Shown: piece after piece, positions 46,236 through 58,101 of the stretch
Layout: every line of letters begins with the position of its first letter
Position numbering within the stretch: the first letter of the stretch is position 1
Source: Ziziphus jujuba
Taxonomy: Eukaryota > Streptophyta > Magnoliopsida > Rosales > Rhamnaceae
DNA: 64,000 nucleotides
Reading direction: 5' to 3'
Assembly: GCF_031755915.1 (NCBI RefSeq)
Contig: NC_083389.1
Coordinates: 2,906,001 to 2,970,000 of the forward strand
Program-made: the position numbers and the translations under genes
The notes under the pieces: model-generated
The model's database searches: none
Told to the model about the DNA's origin: nothing
The model's input: the letters and a program-made list of their open reading frames with translations, nothing else

Positions 46236-46248
46236 TGGTATCAGAGTC
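46236..46248 (+). other. Primer binding site of gypsy F
   Basis: TGGTATCAGAGTC lies just inside the LTR and matches the initiator-Met tRNA complement except near its end. Confidence 0.85.
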
Positions 46249-47309
46249 AAATTCTGTTCAGCTTTGATCTATCTTGTTTGCTTTGTTTTATTTTTGTTAT
46301 TCTGTAACTTTAGCATTAAGTTAAGGCTGTTTTCTACCCATACACATTCTGCATAAAAAAAATTCATAACCGAAGTAGGGTTTCCTTTTGCTTAGCTGAA
46401 TTTTTGTTTACTTTCTAGTTTATTCGTTGGTTTTGCATATTAGTTCTTTTTCATTGGTTTATTGTTGATTTTCCTTTGTTGGTTTTAATTTTAATTAGTG
46501 TTACTCATACATTAAAAAAAAAAAGGAAATTCGGAAAACATATTACAAAACCCTAAATTTTTTCAATTTGTTTTGTTGGAAGGTATAATTCGGATTTGAG
46601 AAATCATTAGGCATTGGAGTTGCATTTTTTTTTTTTTTATGGTGATTGTGCTGCTGGAATTCACATGATATTATTCTGTTTGTGAGAATAAAAAAAAATT
46701 ACGCAAAAGGCCGATTTTGAGATTTCCAAAATTGAGTTTGTTTAGATTTAGGAAAAATTCAATTGTGATAGTTGTAGTTGCTGTTCAATCAATATTGGTT
46801 GCTAAATATTGAAAAATTTATGCTGATTGATTGGATTGAAATTGGTTTAAGGATTTGAGACAAAGACCTAAATTACCAGAACTATAACCAACTATCTCAT
46901 ATTTTGTTCGAATTGTGTTCTTGTTAATTGTTTGAATCCTTTTCTAAATTTTATCCTTGAACTTTGGTATCTTAATATTTTGATTTGATTCCTTATTGAA
47001 TATGAAAATTGGTTTATTATTTTTCCTTGTTTTTGGATAGTAAAGATGAGAATTAGGATTTATAATTCACTTGAAATTTTCTTGCTTCTTGCTTCTGTTT
47101 AATGATAGGTTTAATTAGAACATACTTGTGATCTAGTTACTGGTTTTAAGTGTGTTTTATTAGAACTTTGAGACAATCTTTGGAGTAAAAAAAAAAAAAA
47201 AAGGCAAGAGATTGTGAGCTCATAGGAGGGTTAATAGGCAAAACTCTTGTGAAACACGAGTGAACAGGACCCTATTTGAGTGTTACACGTGAAGGAGTGA
47301 ACTTGGTGC

Positions 47310-49060
47310 ATTATTTCACTAACATGACAGGTTCAAGAGTACGAAAAACAGGTGAGTCTTTAAGAAAACTTGGAGAGGATTATGTTGGGTTCAAGTGAGA
47401 GTCTAGAGCGTCGGGAGTTCAAAAGAACCTACTAAAATGCAGGCGGTGTTGGAGCAATTGCAAAGGAAGAATGCTCGGTTTGATAAATTCGATCAAAGGA
47501 TGGACAAGTCTGAGAACACACAGAGAAAGCCAAACCCTAGGATGGAACCACAACGAGGACTGGTCGAGGAAGAGGAGGCCGTGGATGTTATCGGGAGGAA
47601 ACTGAAGAAGGAGACTTTGGAGGCAATTTTGAGGAGGAGTTCGAAGACATATTTGCACTCCAAGGAAGGCAAACCCATGGTAGGCACAATAGGGAGGAAG
47701 ATGATGATTTAGGAAATATCAAGTTAGTATACCATCATTTTTGAAAAAAAAAAAGTGATCCAGAGGCTTACTTAGAATGGGAAGAACGCATGGAGATGAT
47801 TTTTGATTGCCATAACTATTCAGAGGCAAAAAAGGTTAGTTACCAACCGTAGAATTTGGACATTATGCTTTACAATGGTGGAACAATGAGCAAAATACCT
47901 AAAGGAGAGTTGGTGATGAGTTAGTAACCACTTGGGGACAAATAAAAGGAGCCATGAGGAAAATAATCATACCAAGCCATTATAATAGGATGTCGCATCA
48001 AAGATTACAATCTTTATCTCAAAGAAGCAGGTCGGTAGAGAATTATTACAAGGAGATGGGGATGCTCATGATGAGGTTGAGTTTGAATGAAGACCAAGAG
48101 GCAACAATGGCTAGGTTTCTTGGAAGGCTTAACTGAGAGATTGCAAACCAAGTGGATCTACAACCATATGTGGAGTTGGAAGAGATGCTGCATGTAGCGA
48201 TCAAAATTGAGCACCATCTCAAGAGAACGGGTAGTAACACATGGCTTGGAGGAGTTTCAAGTAGTTAGAGGACCGGTTCAACTAGTTGGATAAGCAATCC
48301 CGCATTGTGTGTTACTACCAGGCCAAAGCTGAAGCAAAAGGAAGGAAGTGCCATTCAGCCAAGGAGAGACAACCAGGCCAAACCTATATAAACACAAAAC
48401 CGAAGGGTAAGGATGATCCTCAACCATCTAGAGCTCGTGATATTGTGTGTTTTAAATGTTAGGGTTGTGGACATATTGCCAACCAATGTCCAAACAGAAG
48501 ACATATTGCCAATCAATGTCCAAATAGAAGGATTATGGTGTTGAAGGATAATGGAAAGCTAGAATTAGACAGTGAGGAGTCAAAAGCCGAAATTGCGAAT
48601 GATGAAGGAGAACCCAAAGATGAAGAACATGATGAACCCATGACTCAAAAGGCTTCAAGGGCCGAGTTAAGTTTGGCGGCACGAACAGTTTTGACCGTGT
48701 ATAAAGATGAAGAACAGGTGCAAAGAGAAAACATCTTCCATACTGGATGTGATATCCAAGGTAACATTTGTAGTAGTGGTGGAGAAATTAGGGTTAATAA
48801 CAATCAAACATCCATAACTATATAGATTTCGATGGCTTAATGATAGTAGAGAGATGAAGGTAAATAAACAAGCCAAGGTAAAGTTTAGTATTTATAACTA
48901 TGTGGATGTGGTTTTGTATGATGTTGTACCTATGCATGCGGGAGATATTTTATTGGGAAGACCATGGAAATTGATAAGAATATCATATGCTATGGTTGAG
49001 AAAATTCCATTATGTTCCGATTTAAAGGTAAGAAAATTAAGCTTGAATCGTTGACACCAA
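47310..49060 (+). pseudogene. Gypsy F gag-protease, broken
   Basis: The gag N-terminus is in frame 47437-47712 (MQAVLEQLQRKNARFD). The capsid-like domain follows with stops ([20 protein letters not shown] near 47766; SVENYYKEMGMLMMRLSL in 47954-48136). The zinc knuckle near 48450 has a stop between its two first cysteines, and its second half is duplicated (HIANQCPN twice, a 30-bp repeat at about 48469-48528). The protease lacks its active-site block. Sequence jumps from GNICS to the region after VVV, removing about 45 bases that contain the catalytic Asp in B. The LLGRPW end survives at about 48950. Confidence 0.85.
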
Positions 49061-49199
49061 GGGAGGTGTTTAGAGATCAAATGCAAATGCAACAAAGGAC
49101 GGAGACCGAATGAAAAAGGGAGAAGACCATTATGCCACCCACGACTTCAACAAGCAAACAAGAGGACAAGGCCAAGCCGCATCACTCAGGTAAGCTTTC

Positions 49200-50380
49200 T
49201 AAACCCAAGAGTGAGAAGAATTGCCCAGCTCTATTTTTTCTCTGTTGCAGGAGTTTGATGACATTTTTTCGAAGGAGATTCCTAGTTGTCTACCACTTAT
49301 TCAAGGAATAGAATACCAAATAGATTTCATCCCTGGAGCCACTATTCCTAATAGACTTGCATACAAAAATAATACTGAGGAGATAAAGGAGCTTCAACGA
49401 CAGGTAAGTGATTTGTTAAACAAAGGTTACATTGGAGAAAGCATGAGCCCATGTGCTGTATCTGTATTGTTAGTGCCTAAGAAAGATGAATCTTGGAGAA
49501 TATGTGTAGAGTGTAGGGCCATTAACATATAACTGTCAAGCATAGGCATCCTATTCCTAGATTAGATGATATGCTTGATGAATTATACGGTGCATCCATG
49601 TTTTCGAAAATTGACCTTAGGAGTGGGTATCATCAAATAAGAATGAAATAGAGAAATAAGTGAAAGATTGCATTTAAGATAAAATATGGTTTGTATGAGT
49701 GGTTAGTAATGCCTTTTGGATTAACTAATACACCTAGCACTTTCATGAGACTAATGAACCATGTCATGCGTCCATTCATTGGGAAATTTGTGTTTTTTTA
49801 TTTTGATGATATTCTTGGATATAGTAGGAATTTAGATAAGCATGTAGAATACCTTAGGTTAGTTTTAGAGGTACTTAGGAAAGAAAGATTGTTTGCTAAT
49901 CTCAAAAAGTGTGATTTTTGTCGAGATGAGCTTGTGTTTCTAGCATTTGTTATGAGTGTTGCAGGAATCAAGTTGACCAATCCAAGGTCAAAGCAATCCA
50001 CAATTGGCCGAAACCTACTACTATTACCTAGGCAAGAAGTTTTCATGGTTTGGCTAGTTTCTACATGAGATTTGTCAAAATTTCAGTACTATTGCAGCAC
50101 CATTGATTGAAATAGTCAAGAAGAGCATAGGGTTCCAATGGGGGAAGCATAAGAGAAGTCGTTTAGCTTGTTGAAAAAAAAATTAACTAATGCTCCATTA
50201 TTGGTTGTACCAAATTTTTCTAGGACTTTTGAAATTGAATGTGATGCCTCAAGTATAGGTATTGGAGCTGTATTGATGCAAGAAGGAAGACCTATAGCAT
50301 ACTTTAGTGAGAAGTTGAATGGGGCGACATTGAATTATCTAACCTACGACAAAGAGATGTATGCTTTAGTTCGAGCTTTA
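49200..50380 (+). pseudogene. Gypsy F reverse transcriptase and partial RNase H
   Basis: The RT linker and fingers are in frame 49221-49532 ([18 protein letters not shown]). The palm motif is at about 49610-49640 ([13 protein letters not shown] then a stop). The catalytic YFDD is in frame 49691-50068 ([13 protein letters not shown]), with the RT tail [15 protein letters not shown]. RNase H starts in frame 50168-50380 ([20 protein letters not shown], then [20 protein letters not shown]) and ends abruptly after ALVRAL. Pol is truncated and full of stops. Confidence 0.88.
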
Positions 50381-50454
50381 AAAAACACATACTTAAAATT
50401 TAACAAAGCCATACAAAAAATACAAGTAATAAATATATTAATTTATTTAAAATA

Positions 50455-51940
50455 ATTTTTCAATTTTTTCTTTTAAATTTTATAAATAACTAATCATTTT
50501 ATTTTTTTATTGATCATTTTATTTTTATTAAATCAGAAAAATATATAATTCATAGTTGATGAGTCGAACTATGTATGTATATATTTTTATTCAAAATAAG
50601 TATTTTTTTTTTGTTTACAAACAATACAAAAGATTTTTTTCAATTGATAAAATACTTACAACAATAATTTAAAAATCATAAATTTAAAATAATGAAATAA
50701 GAAGAAAAATTATTTTAAATAATTAAAAGAAATACAGTATTGTAAGACAGAAGAAAATTCTAACATATTTTCTTGGACACCTCACATGCATGCCATGTGT
50801 ATCAAACTTTTCTTCTACACTACTGATGTCATGCACGGTGATGTCACATACAAATTGGAAATTAAGTTGCCCACGATAAGCATAAAAGAAGTACTAAAGA
50901 GTCAGCAGCAATACTCTAGGGCAAGCAAAATTTTTTCCATTTAGTTAATCTTAGTATCATATTTTATTAGCTAATTTGTCGATGCAACTATCTCGAAAAC
51001 TTATATAAAGTAATTAAATTGTTTAATTGCGGAATCATCAATTGAAAAAGTACGCCATCTAATTTTGGATATGAAAAGAAAAAAATATATATATATCAAA
51101 AAATAAAAAATATCGCGTACATTTTTTCTTTGTAATAGAGATGTATAGATCATTATTTTTTATTTTTGTTGAATGATAGAGATGGATAATTTTTAGTTCC
51201 TAAACCTAGGCATGTATGTATATAATTGATATTTCATTAGAAAATATATTATTTTAATATATTTTTATTCATAGTATATATTTTTTATTTAAAATAATAT
51301 AAAATGTTAAATAAAATTGATTTGAACGTAAATCATTTATATTTATAAGTTAAAAATTATAAATTTGAAAGATGAGAAAGAAAGGAAATTATTATAAATA
51401 ATTAAGCGAAATACAGTGAGATGAAAGAAAATTCTAACATATTTTCTTGGATATTGCTCACCTCACCCCACACACATGCACTCCATTGTTCCTCTAGTAT
51501 TCCATAATTCTAACTAATGATGAAAATATCGGTATCGACGGAAATGTCGAGGGTAACATTTTATGGAAATATCGATGGAAATGTCAATATCGATAGAAAT
51601 GTCGACAAAATTATCGATAGATCATTATTTATTTATTTTTTTGAATAATAAAGATGCATAATTTTTAGTTCCTAAGCGATGATATATATGTAGGTAACTG
51701 ATTTTTCATTCAAAACAATTATTTAAATATATCTTTATTCATAATATAAGTTTTTTTTATTTAAAGTAATATAATGTGTTAAATAAAATTTATTTGAAAT
51801 ATGAGCATGTGCCAAAAAATATTATAAATAGTTAAAAGGAACACAGTGTAAGACGGAAGAAAATTCTAACATATTTTCTTGGTCATCACACCTCACATGA
51901 ATGCATTCCACTGCTCCTCTGGCACTAGAAGTGCTATGAA
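50455..51940 (-). repeat. R repeats, inverted, about three tandem units
   Basis: Units at about 50455-51140, 51140-51515 and 51620-51940 are the reverse complement of the repeats at 13183-14785. Shared blocks include GAAAATTCTAACATATTTTC, CACCTCACATGCATGC, CTAATTTGTCGATGCAACTA and TCTAATTTTGGATATGAAA. An ATCGATGGAAAT-rich insert (51515-51620) splits two units. Confidence 0.75.
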
Positions 51941-51956
51941 AAGGACCTGTCCGCAT

Positions 51957-52628
51957 CACATGGAAAGGACTTGAATGTCTGTCTCATTCACTCGTTTAAT
52001 GAAACGATGCATTTGCACCCATTTTTGAAGAAAAAAAAAACAAAACAAAACATGTCAATTTCTGTGTTTTACTGAAACACTGCATTGGCACCCATTTTGA
52101 AGGGGGGGGGGGGGAACAAATTGTCTTTCTCTCTTTCCATAACAAATCCGACTATGACTAGGTTTTCTGGCTCCTCTTTATGCTTTTTTTCTTTTTACCT
52201 CTACTGTGTCTCACTCAATTATTCTCTCTCTCCTCCAGCAATTCACGTTCGTTGTTTATTCTACCAGAAAAGCTAGCCAAAGCTTTTTGAATTTACATTT
52301 TTTCAAGAAAAGAAAATGTTTTTTTTTTTTAATAAATTTCAATTCTTTCAACATATCTAAGCAGCAAACACAGCAGAGAAAAAAGGAACCTGGTGCTGTT
52401 TTTTTTTTTTTTTTTTTTTTTTTTGAAAATGGGTGAGTTGGGTAGCAGAGAAAGAAGGAACCTAGAGCTTTTTTTTTCTTTTCCCCCTCGAAAATGAGTG
52501 AAACCGCACCATTTCAGTAAACACAGAAATGGACATGTTTTTTTTTTTTTTTTTTTTTTTCCAAAATGGGTACAAACGCACTGTTTCATTAAAGGGGTGA
52601 AGGAGATGGACGTTCAAGTCCTTTCCAT
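51957..52628. mobile_element. Element with ~150-bp inverted arms, unclassified
   Basis: The left arm (51957-52113) starts ATGGAAAGGACTTGAATGTC. The right arm (52481-52628) is its imperfect reverse complement, ending GACGTTCAAGTCCTTTCCAT. Inside each arm the phrase TGAAAC-TGCATT-GCACCCATTTT occurs twice. The centre (52114-52480) is low complexity, with a G run, long T runs and a repeated AAGGAACCT(G/A)G(A/T)GCT phrase. No target-site duplication is clear. It could be a foldback transposon or MITE. Confidence 0.6.
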
Positions 52629-52837
52629 ATGTAGAACATGTATGATGATAGAAGCAACCTTAACCTAATGCTAAAATTTCAGAATAACACAAAAACAAAT
52701 AAAGCAAATAAAGATAGATCAAACCTGAACAAAATTCGGCTTTGATACCAAATGATACGAACCTAGGACGACCTGCTCCTAAATCCGTATTCTATTAGCC
52801 CGGATCTAATTATGTTCAAGTTCTAATGGACACCTTG
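52629..52837 (-). mobile_element. Gypsy E fragment: leader, primer site and first LTR bases
   Basis: The leader end matches element A (TTAACCTAATGCTAAAATT and onward). It is followed by a primer site (52739-52750, TGGTATCAAAGC on the minus strand) and 85 bp of a 5' LTR beginning at 52753. The LTR is then interrupted at 52838 by the TG of another LTR (element D). The rest of E would lie beyond D, outside the window. Confidence 0.75.
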
Positions 52838-53431
52838 TGATACGAACCTAGGACGACCTGCTCCTAAACCCGTATTATATTAGCCTGGATCTAATTATGT
52901 TCAAGTTCTAATGGTCACCTGAACTCCTAACCAACCTGTGATTAAAAACCATGGTATATCGAAGATGCCACAATAAGTGATGGAAGGCCTATTGATAAGT
53001 CAAACTGAAACACTCATTCATTAATGGTGTTTTAGGTGTTCAAAAGAACAAAGAGAATTCAATCTCACAAATAAATTTCCGTATAAAATTAAAGCTTTAT
53101 TTCTCATTGAAAATAAGCCTTTAAATAGGCTTTGAATGAACAAATCAAAACCCTAAAAGGATTAGGAAATTTCGGCCAACATAGAATCCAAATAGGAAAT
53201 TGCCTAATTTCACATCCTTTCCTAATCTAATTTGGATTAATTAATTCCCTTATTTTGAAGTAGGAATTAATTAATTTACAATGAAAACAATAAAGTAATA
53301 ACTTTCCTAAACTTATTTGACCAACAAATAAATAAATAAAAACCCAAAAATTTAAACATAAATTAGAAAACAAGTTGACTAGTTTGACAACTAAGCTGAC
53401 TTATGTCTAATCTCCGAGCTAACTTATGTCT
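52838..53431 (-). repeat. 3' LTR of gypsy D, left part
   Basis: It starts with TGATACGAACC on the plus strand and runs to the insertion of element C. It contains the TTTAAATAGG box near 53126. It continues at 59194 after C. The repeated phrase TCCGAGCTAACTTATGTCT spans the break. Confidence 0.8.
53427..53431. repeat. Target-site duplication of gypsy C, left copy (TGTCT)
   Basis: TGTCT abuts the TG of the left LTR and recurs at 59189-59193 directly after the CA of the right LTR. Confidence 0.88.
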
Positions 53432-54265
53432 TGATACAAACCTAGGACGACCTGCTCCTAAACCCGTATTATATTAGCCCGGATCTTAATTAAGTTAAAG
53501 TTCTAATGGAATTGACCTCAACCCCTAACCAACCTGTGGTTAGAAACCTTGGAATAATGTAGATGCCACAATAGGGGATGGAAAACCTATTGATAAGTCA
53601 AGCTAAAACAACCAATTCTCTAATGGTGTTTTAGGTGTTCTCAAAGAACAAAGAGATAATTAATCTCACAAGTATTTTCTCAATCAATTCAAAGTTGTCT
53701 TCTTATTGACAAATAAGCCATTAAATAGGCTACAAAGCCATGAAATAAAACCCTAAAAGCAAAGGGAAAACTGGACATACAAAGTAGTTTCCTATGGTGG
53801 CCGAAATTCTCACTCCTTTCCTAATCTAATTTGGATTAATTAATTCCTTTATTTTGAATTAGGAATTAATTAATTTACAATGAAAATAATAAAATAATAA
53901 CTTTCCTAAAATTATTGTTCCAGAAAATAAATAAATAAAAACTAAAAAGTAATGGTAATTTCCTAAAACAAAAAGTAGAATCAAATTAGGAAACTATAAT
54001 ACTAGCTTTTTGACGAAGTTGACTTTGACCAATCTTTGACCAAATTGAGCTCAAAATCAGCTTCAATATGCTATGTAGGATGTCATATAAGCTGAATATG
54101 AAGTCCCACACGTTGCCCATGCTTGGAAGAGGAAGAAAAAGCCAACTCAGCAAAATACAGTAAAGTCAGCACAACATACAGTAAAAAATAGGCCAAATTT
54201 GAAGCTGTCCGTACAACCCCTTTTTGAATGCCTTTGAAGCTGTCTTGACTTGATTCCATATCCTC

Positions 54266-55624
54266 TTATACATATGTATTGAATCCATAAAGAGTTGGAA
54301 CCATTTCATGCTGCCCGTTGTCCATATTTGCGCCAAAACTGCTACCCGGGTCCATATCGGCTTCCACCACTTGGATGCTTAGAATAGGCTTTGTATCTTT
54401 GAGTATGGACAAGCTCTGTTGAGAATTGATTACCCCTTGTATAAATGCACCCAGGTTTTCCTTAAATCTCTTAATTTGAGCTCTTGTAATTGGTCTAGTC
54501 TTCATCCGTGTTGGGTCAGCACCCCAGCGGGTTATCGGTTGAGCGTGCTCGGGTGGAATCACATCATTCCCCTCCTCTTGAAAAGGATTTGTCCTCAAAT
54601 CATGATCATCACCTGAAGCAAAAGGAGATAAATCAGCAACATTAAATGTGGCACTAACACTATACTCACCTATTAAATCAAGTTTGTAGGTATTCTCATT
54701 GATCCTTTCCAAAACTTGAAAATATCCATCTCCTCGCGGCATAAGCTTGGACTTTCTTTGTTCAGGAATCCTCTCCTTCCTTGGTTGAAACCATGACCAA
54801 TCTCCTGGATCAAATACTATCACAACAAATACTAGAAATACAAGTTCATCAAACTTTTTAATATTAGCAAATAATCTTTCCCAAATTTTTAAATTTCCAC
54901 TAAGTAAAGCTTTTAACAATGAAGATAAAGTTCTATGCAACAAAAATATCTTTAAATAAGTATCTTTAAAATTCATAACCAGCAATGGTTTCTTACCCAA
55001 GATAGCCTTATTAACATCCCCAAAACTCAAATAAAAATTTTTACTTTTTCTTTCTTTCCTTTCTTTTCCTTTCTCTCTCTTGGTTTTCTCATCATTTCTC
55101 TCGGGTTTCTCCATTCTTCTCACCCCACTTTCAGCCTTCTCAAGGTTTTTCCACTCAATTTGTGTTTTAAAATGCTTACCTTGGAAAGCAAGCTTGGACT
55201 TACCTTCTTGGATGGATAGTGAAGCCGTTAATGCCATACCAACCTTCTCCTTGAGTGTTTCAGCCTCCCTCCTTTGTTGGATTAGTAATTGGTCTCTATA
55301 TACTTCCTTTGGAGTTAATGGCTCCAGCTTGACCTTCTTGCCTTTGAATCTAAAAACAATACAATTCTCTCGACCAAAATGAGTAGCATCTTTATCAAAT
55401 TGCCATGGTCTACCTAATAGAATATGTCCGGCATGCATAGGCACAACATCACACAAAACAACATCCACATATTTATCTATGTTAAATTCTACCTTGGCTT
55501 GTTTATTGACTTTTATCTTACCACTATCATTTAGCCATTGTAATCTATATGGTTCTGGATTTTTAACAGTTGTTAACCCTAATTTATTAACCACAATGTT
55601 ACTAAGTACAACTTCCACTATCAA
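54266..55624 (-). pseudogene. Gypsy C protease tail fused to integrase C-terminus
   Basis: An open frame of 452 codons that starts inside the protease, just after a small deletion at the active site. It runs through [20 protein letters not shown] and [18 protein letters not shown], a Lys/Glu-rich linker, and FYLSFGDVNKAI in frame with pol. RT is missing except for a trace (ERLFANIKK, then DELVFLVF). It then meets IVFDPGDWSWFQPRKERIP, the integrase tail, at the same point as in element A. The last ~100 codons lie in the 3' LTR (RPITRAQIKRFKENL). No polymerase, RNase H or DDE catalytic residue remains. Confidence 0.85.
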
Positions 55625-57058
55625 TAATCATACTACAAATCTTACCTTGAATTTCACATCAGGTGTGGAAGATGTTTTCTCTTTGAACATGGTCCTCATC
55701 CTTGTATACAGCAAGTACTCTTCTAGAAACCAAGTTTAATTCATCATTGGATGCATTCAAAGTTTTGGCCTCATCCTTTAAGTCCTCCTCCTCTTGCTCG
55801 GCTTTATCTTCACTTTCCTCACTTTCCGATTCTAGCTAACCATTGCCTTTCAACACAATGATCCTTCTATTCGGGCATTGGCTAGCGATGTGTCCCTGTC
55901 CCTGGCACTTAAAACAAATAATTTCTCTAGATCTTGAAGGTTTAGGATCAGATTTTACCTCATGTTTAAGTGCTTGGACAGATTAGGCTTTGGACTCCTT
56001 TTTTGGCCGAATGGAGCTTTCTTCACCTAGTTTCGGTTTTTGTCTTGCTTCAAAGGTGGGATTACTTCTCCAGCCACTTGGAATTGATCTTCCACTATTA
56101 GAAACTTCTCCAAACCATGAACTTACACCCCGCCTCTTGAATTGGTGCTCAAGCTTAATGGCAACATGCAACATCTCTTCCAACTCCAAGTATTGTTGCA
56201 ATTCAAGCTGGTTGGCAATGTCACGGTTCAAACCACCAAGAAATCTCGGCATTGTTGCCTCCCTATCCTCATTCATATTCAGCCTCATCATGAGCATCTC
56301 CATCTCTTTGTAATAATCCTCCACGGACCTACTTCCTTAAGACAAAGATTGAAGCCTTTGATGCAGCAACCTATGGTAGTGTGATAGCACAAACTGCTTT
56401 CTCATGGCTCCTTTCATTTGTCACCATGTTGTGATCAAGTCATCACCAACTCTCCTTCGGGTGCTTTGCTCATTTGTCCACCATTGGAGTGCATAATGAC
56501 CAAACTCCATTGCTGCCAACTTCGCCTTCTTACCCTCCGAATAATTATGGCAGTCGAATATCATCTCCATCTTTTCTTCCCACTCCAAATATGCCTCGGG
56601 ATCACTTTTTCCCATGAATGGTGGGATGTTGATCTTGATATTGCTAAGATTGTCATCTGTTTCTTCCCTCCTATACCTTCCTCGGCCAGCTCTCTCTTGC
56701 ATAGCAAGGTTTCATCCATGCCTACTTTAAAGTCTCCACCGAAATTCTCCTCCTCAAATTCCTCCCTCGGTCTTTCACGGCCTCCTCGTCCTCGACCTCG
56801 ACCTTCATGGAATTCTTGCCTATTTCTTGTGTTTGAAATTCCTTGGGAAACTTCTAGCCTTCCCATCCTTTGATTCATGTGCTCAACTTGAGCACTCACC
56901 CGCTGTAATTGTTCCAAAACAGCTTTCAAATCCGTTTGCTCACCACTCCCGGTAGCTCGTGGATCATCATGAAATCCTACGGACTCCTCTTCATTAATTC
57001 TCAGTGGTGTGTCTCCTCTTCTTATTCTAGAATCTGCCATGTTAGTAAAATACTGCAA
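55625..57058 (-). pseudogene. Gypsy C gag, broken
   Basis: It starts at 57058 with [16 protein letters not shown] as in A. It shifts frame near 56700 (into 56702-56421, ERAGRGRYRREE then the [20 protein letters not shown] block). It stops after DDLITTW, resumes at 56324 ([20 protein letters not shown]) and stops again near 55980. The zinc knuckle (CFKCQGQGHIASQC, about 55895-55920) and the start of the protease follow with further stops, including one in the HTRCE block. The active-site DSG is still readable, with a deletion just after it. Confidence 0.88.
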
Positions 57059-58087
57059 AAATAAAATAAATCTTCACAATATTCACTCCCTCACGTGTTT
57101 CACTTAAACAAGGTCTCGACACTCGTGTTTGCACACTAGTTTTGGCTTTTACCCTCTTTTAAGCTCACACACTCTTGCCTTTTTCCACTCAATGAATTAT
57201 CTCCAAGTTCTAATTAAAACACTCTCAAAACAGCAATTAGATCAAAAGTATGTTTTAGTTAAACTTATCAACAAAACAGTAGCAAAAAGTAGGCAATACC
57301 GAAGAATTCAACAAAACCTAGTTTTCGGCTTTTCTAGGCAAAATAAAGCAAACTAATGAAAAGACTTTGGAATTTTGAAGATCTGGACCAGATGGTAAAA
57401 GATTATGAGTTCAAGAATAAAATTCTAGAAAAAGAAATTCAAATACGAACAAGAATCAAAGAGAACAAAATTATAGAAAAGTGTTAGTTGTTGTTCTTAT
57501 AAAATAACTACAGTAGCAAATGTCAACACTAAAAATAGCAATTTCACACCAAAAATCCACCAAACCAATGGCCTCCAACAAAAACAAAAGTGCAGTTTTT
57601 TTTTTTCTTTTCTTTTTTTTTTTTTTATATGTTGCTGCAAACCCTTCTTTTTTTTATTTTTTTTCTTTTTCTTTTTCACTCACTGAATATCAAACACAAC
57701 TGCAGTAGCAAGAACAAACAACAAATTTGCAATTCCAAATCCAAAAATTCACCAAACCCGTGACCTCCAAATAAACACAAATGTGCAGTTTTTTTTTTTT
57801 TTCTTTTTTGAATAGATGAATGCAAATATTTAAGACTAAAACAGCAAAGAAAAATCAACAATAACCACATTAAAAGAACAATAATGAAAAACAACCAACA
57901 AACTAGGAAACAAAAAAAACGGTAAAACTAGGAAATCCTAATTCAACTAGGAATGAATATATATATATATATATTAATATGCAGAACGTGTATGGGATGG
58001 ATGCAACCTTAACCTAATGCTAAAATTGTAGAATAACACAAAAACAAATAAAGCAAATAAAGATATATCAAACCTGAACAAAATTTA

Positions 58088-58099
58088 GCTCTGATACCA
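58088..58099 (-). other. Primer binding site of gypsy C
   Basis: The minus strand reads TGGTATCAGAGC two bases inside the 5' LTR, identical to element A. Confidence 0.9.
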
Positions 58100-58101
58100 A
58101 A

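Larger units (their letters stand above)
45160..50380 (+). mobile_element. Truncated Ty3/gypsy element F
   Basis: A plus-strand relative of B. It has a 5' LTR at 45160-46233, a primer site at 46236-46248, a leader to about 47310, broken gag-protease at 47310-49060, RT at 49200-50068 and an RNase H start to 50380. The element stops abruptly in RNase H and has no integrase or 3' LTR. It lies directly right of array R, as B lies directly right of array L. Confidence 0.85.

Noticed and set aside
52329..52589. 86-residue frame with Lys and Ser runs
   Set aside because: It is the translation of long T/A homopolymers in the centre and arm of the inverted-repeat element.
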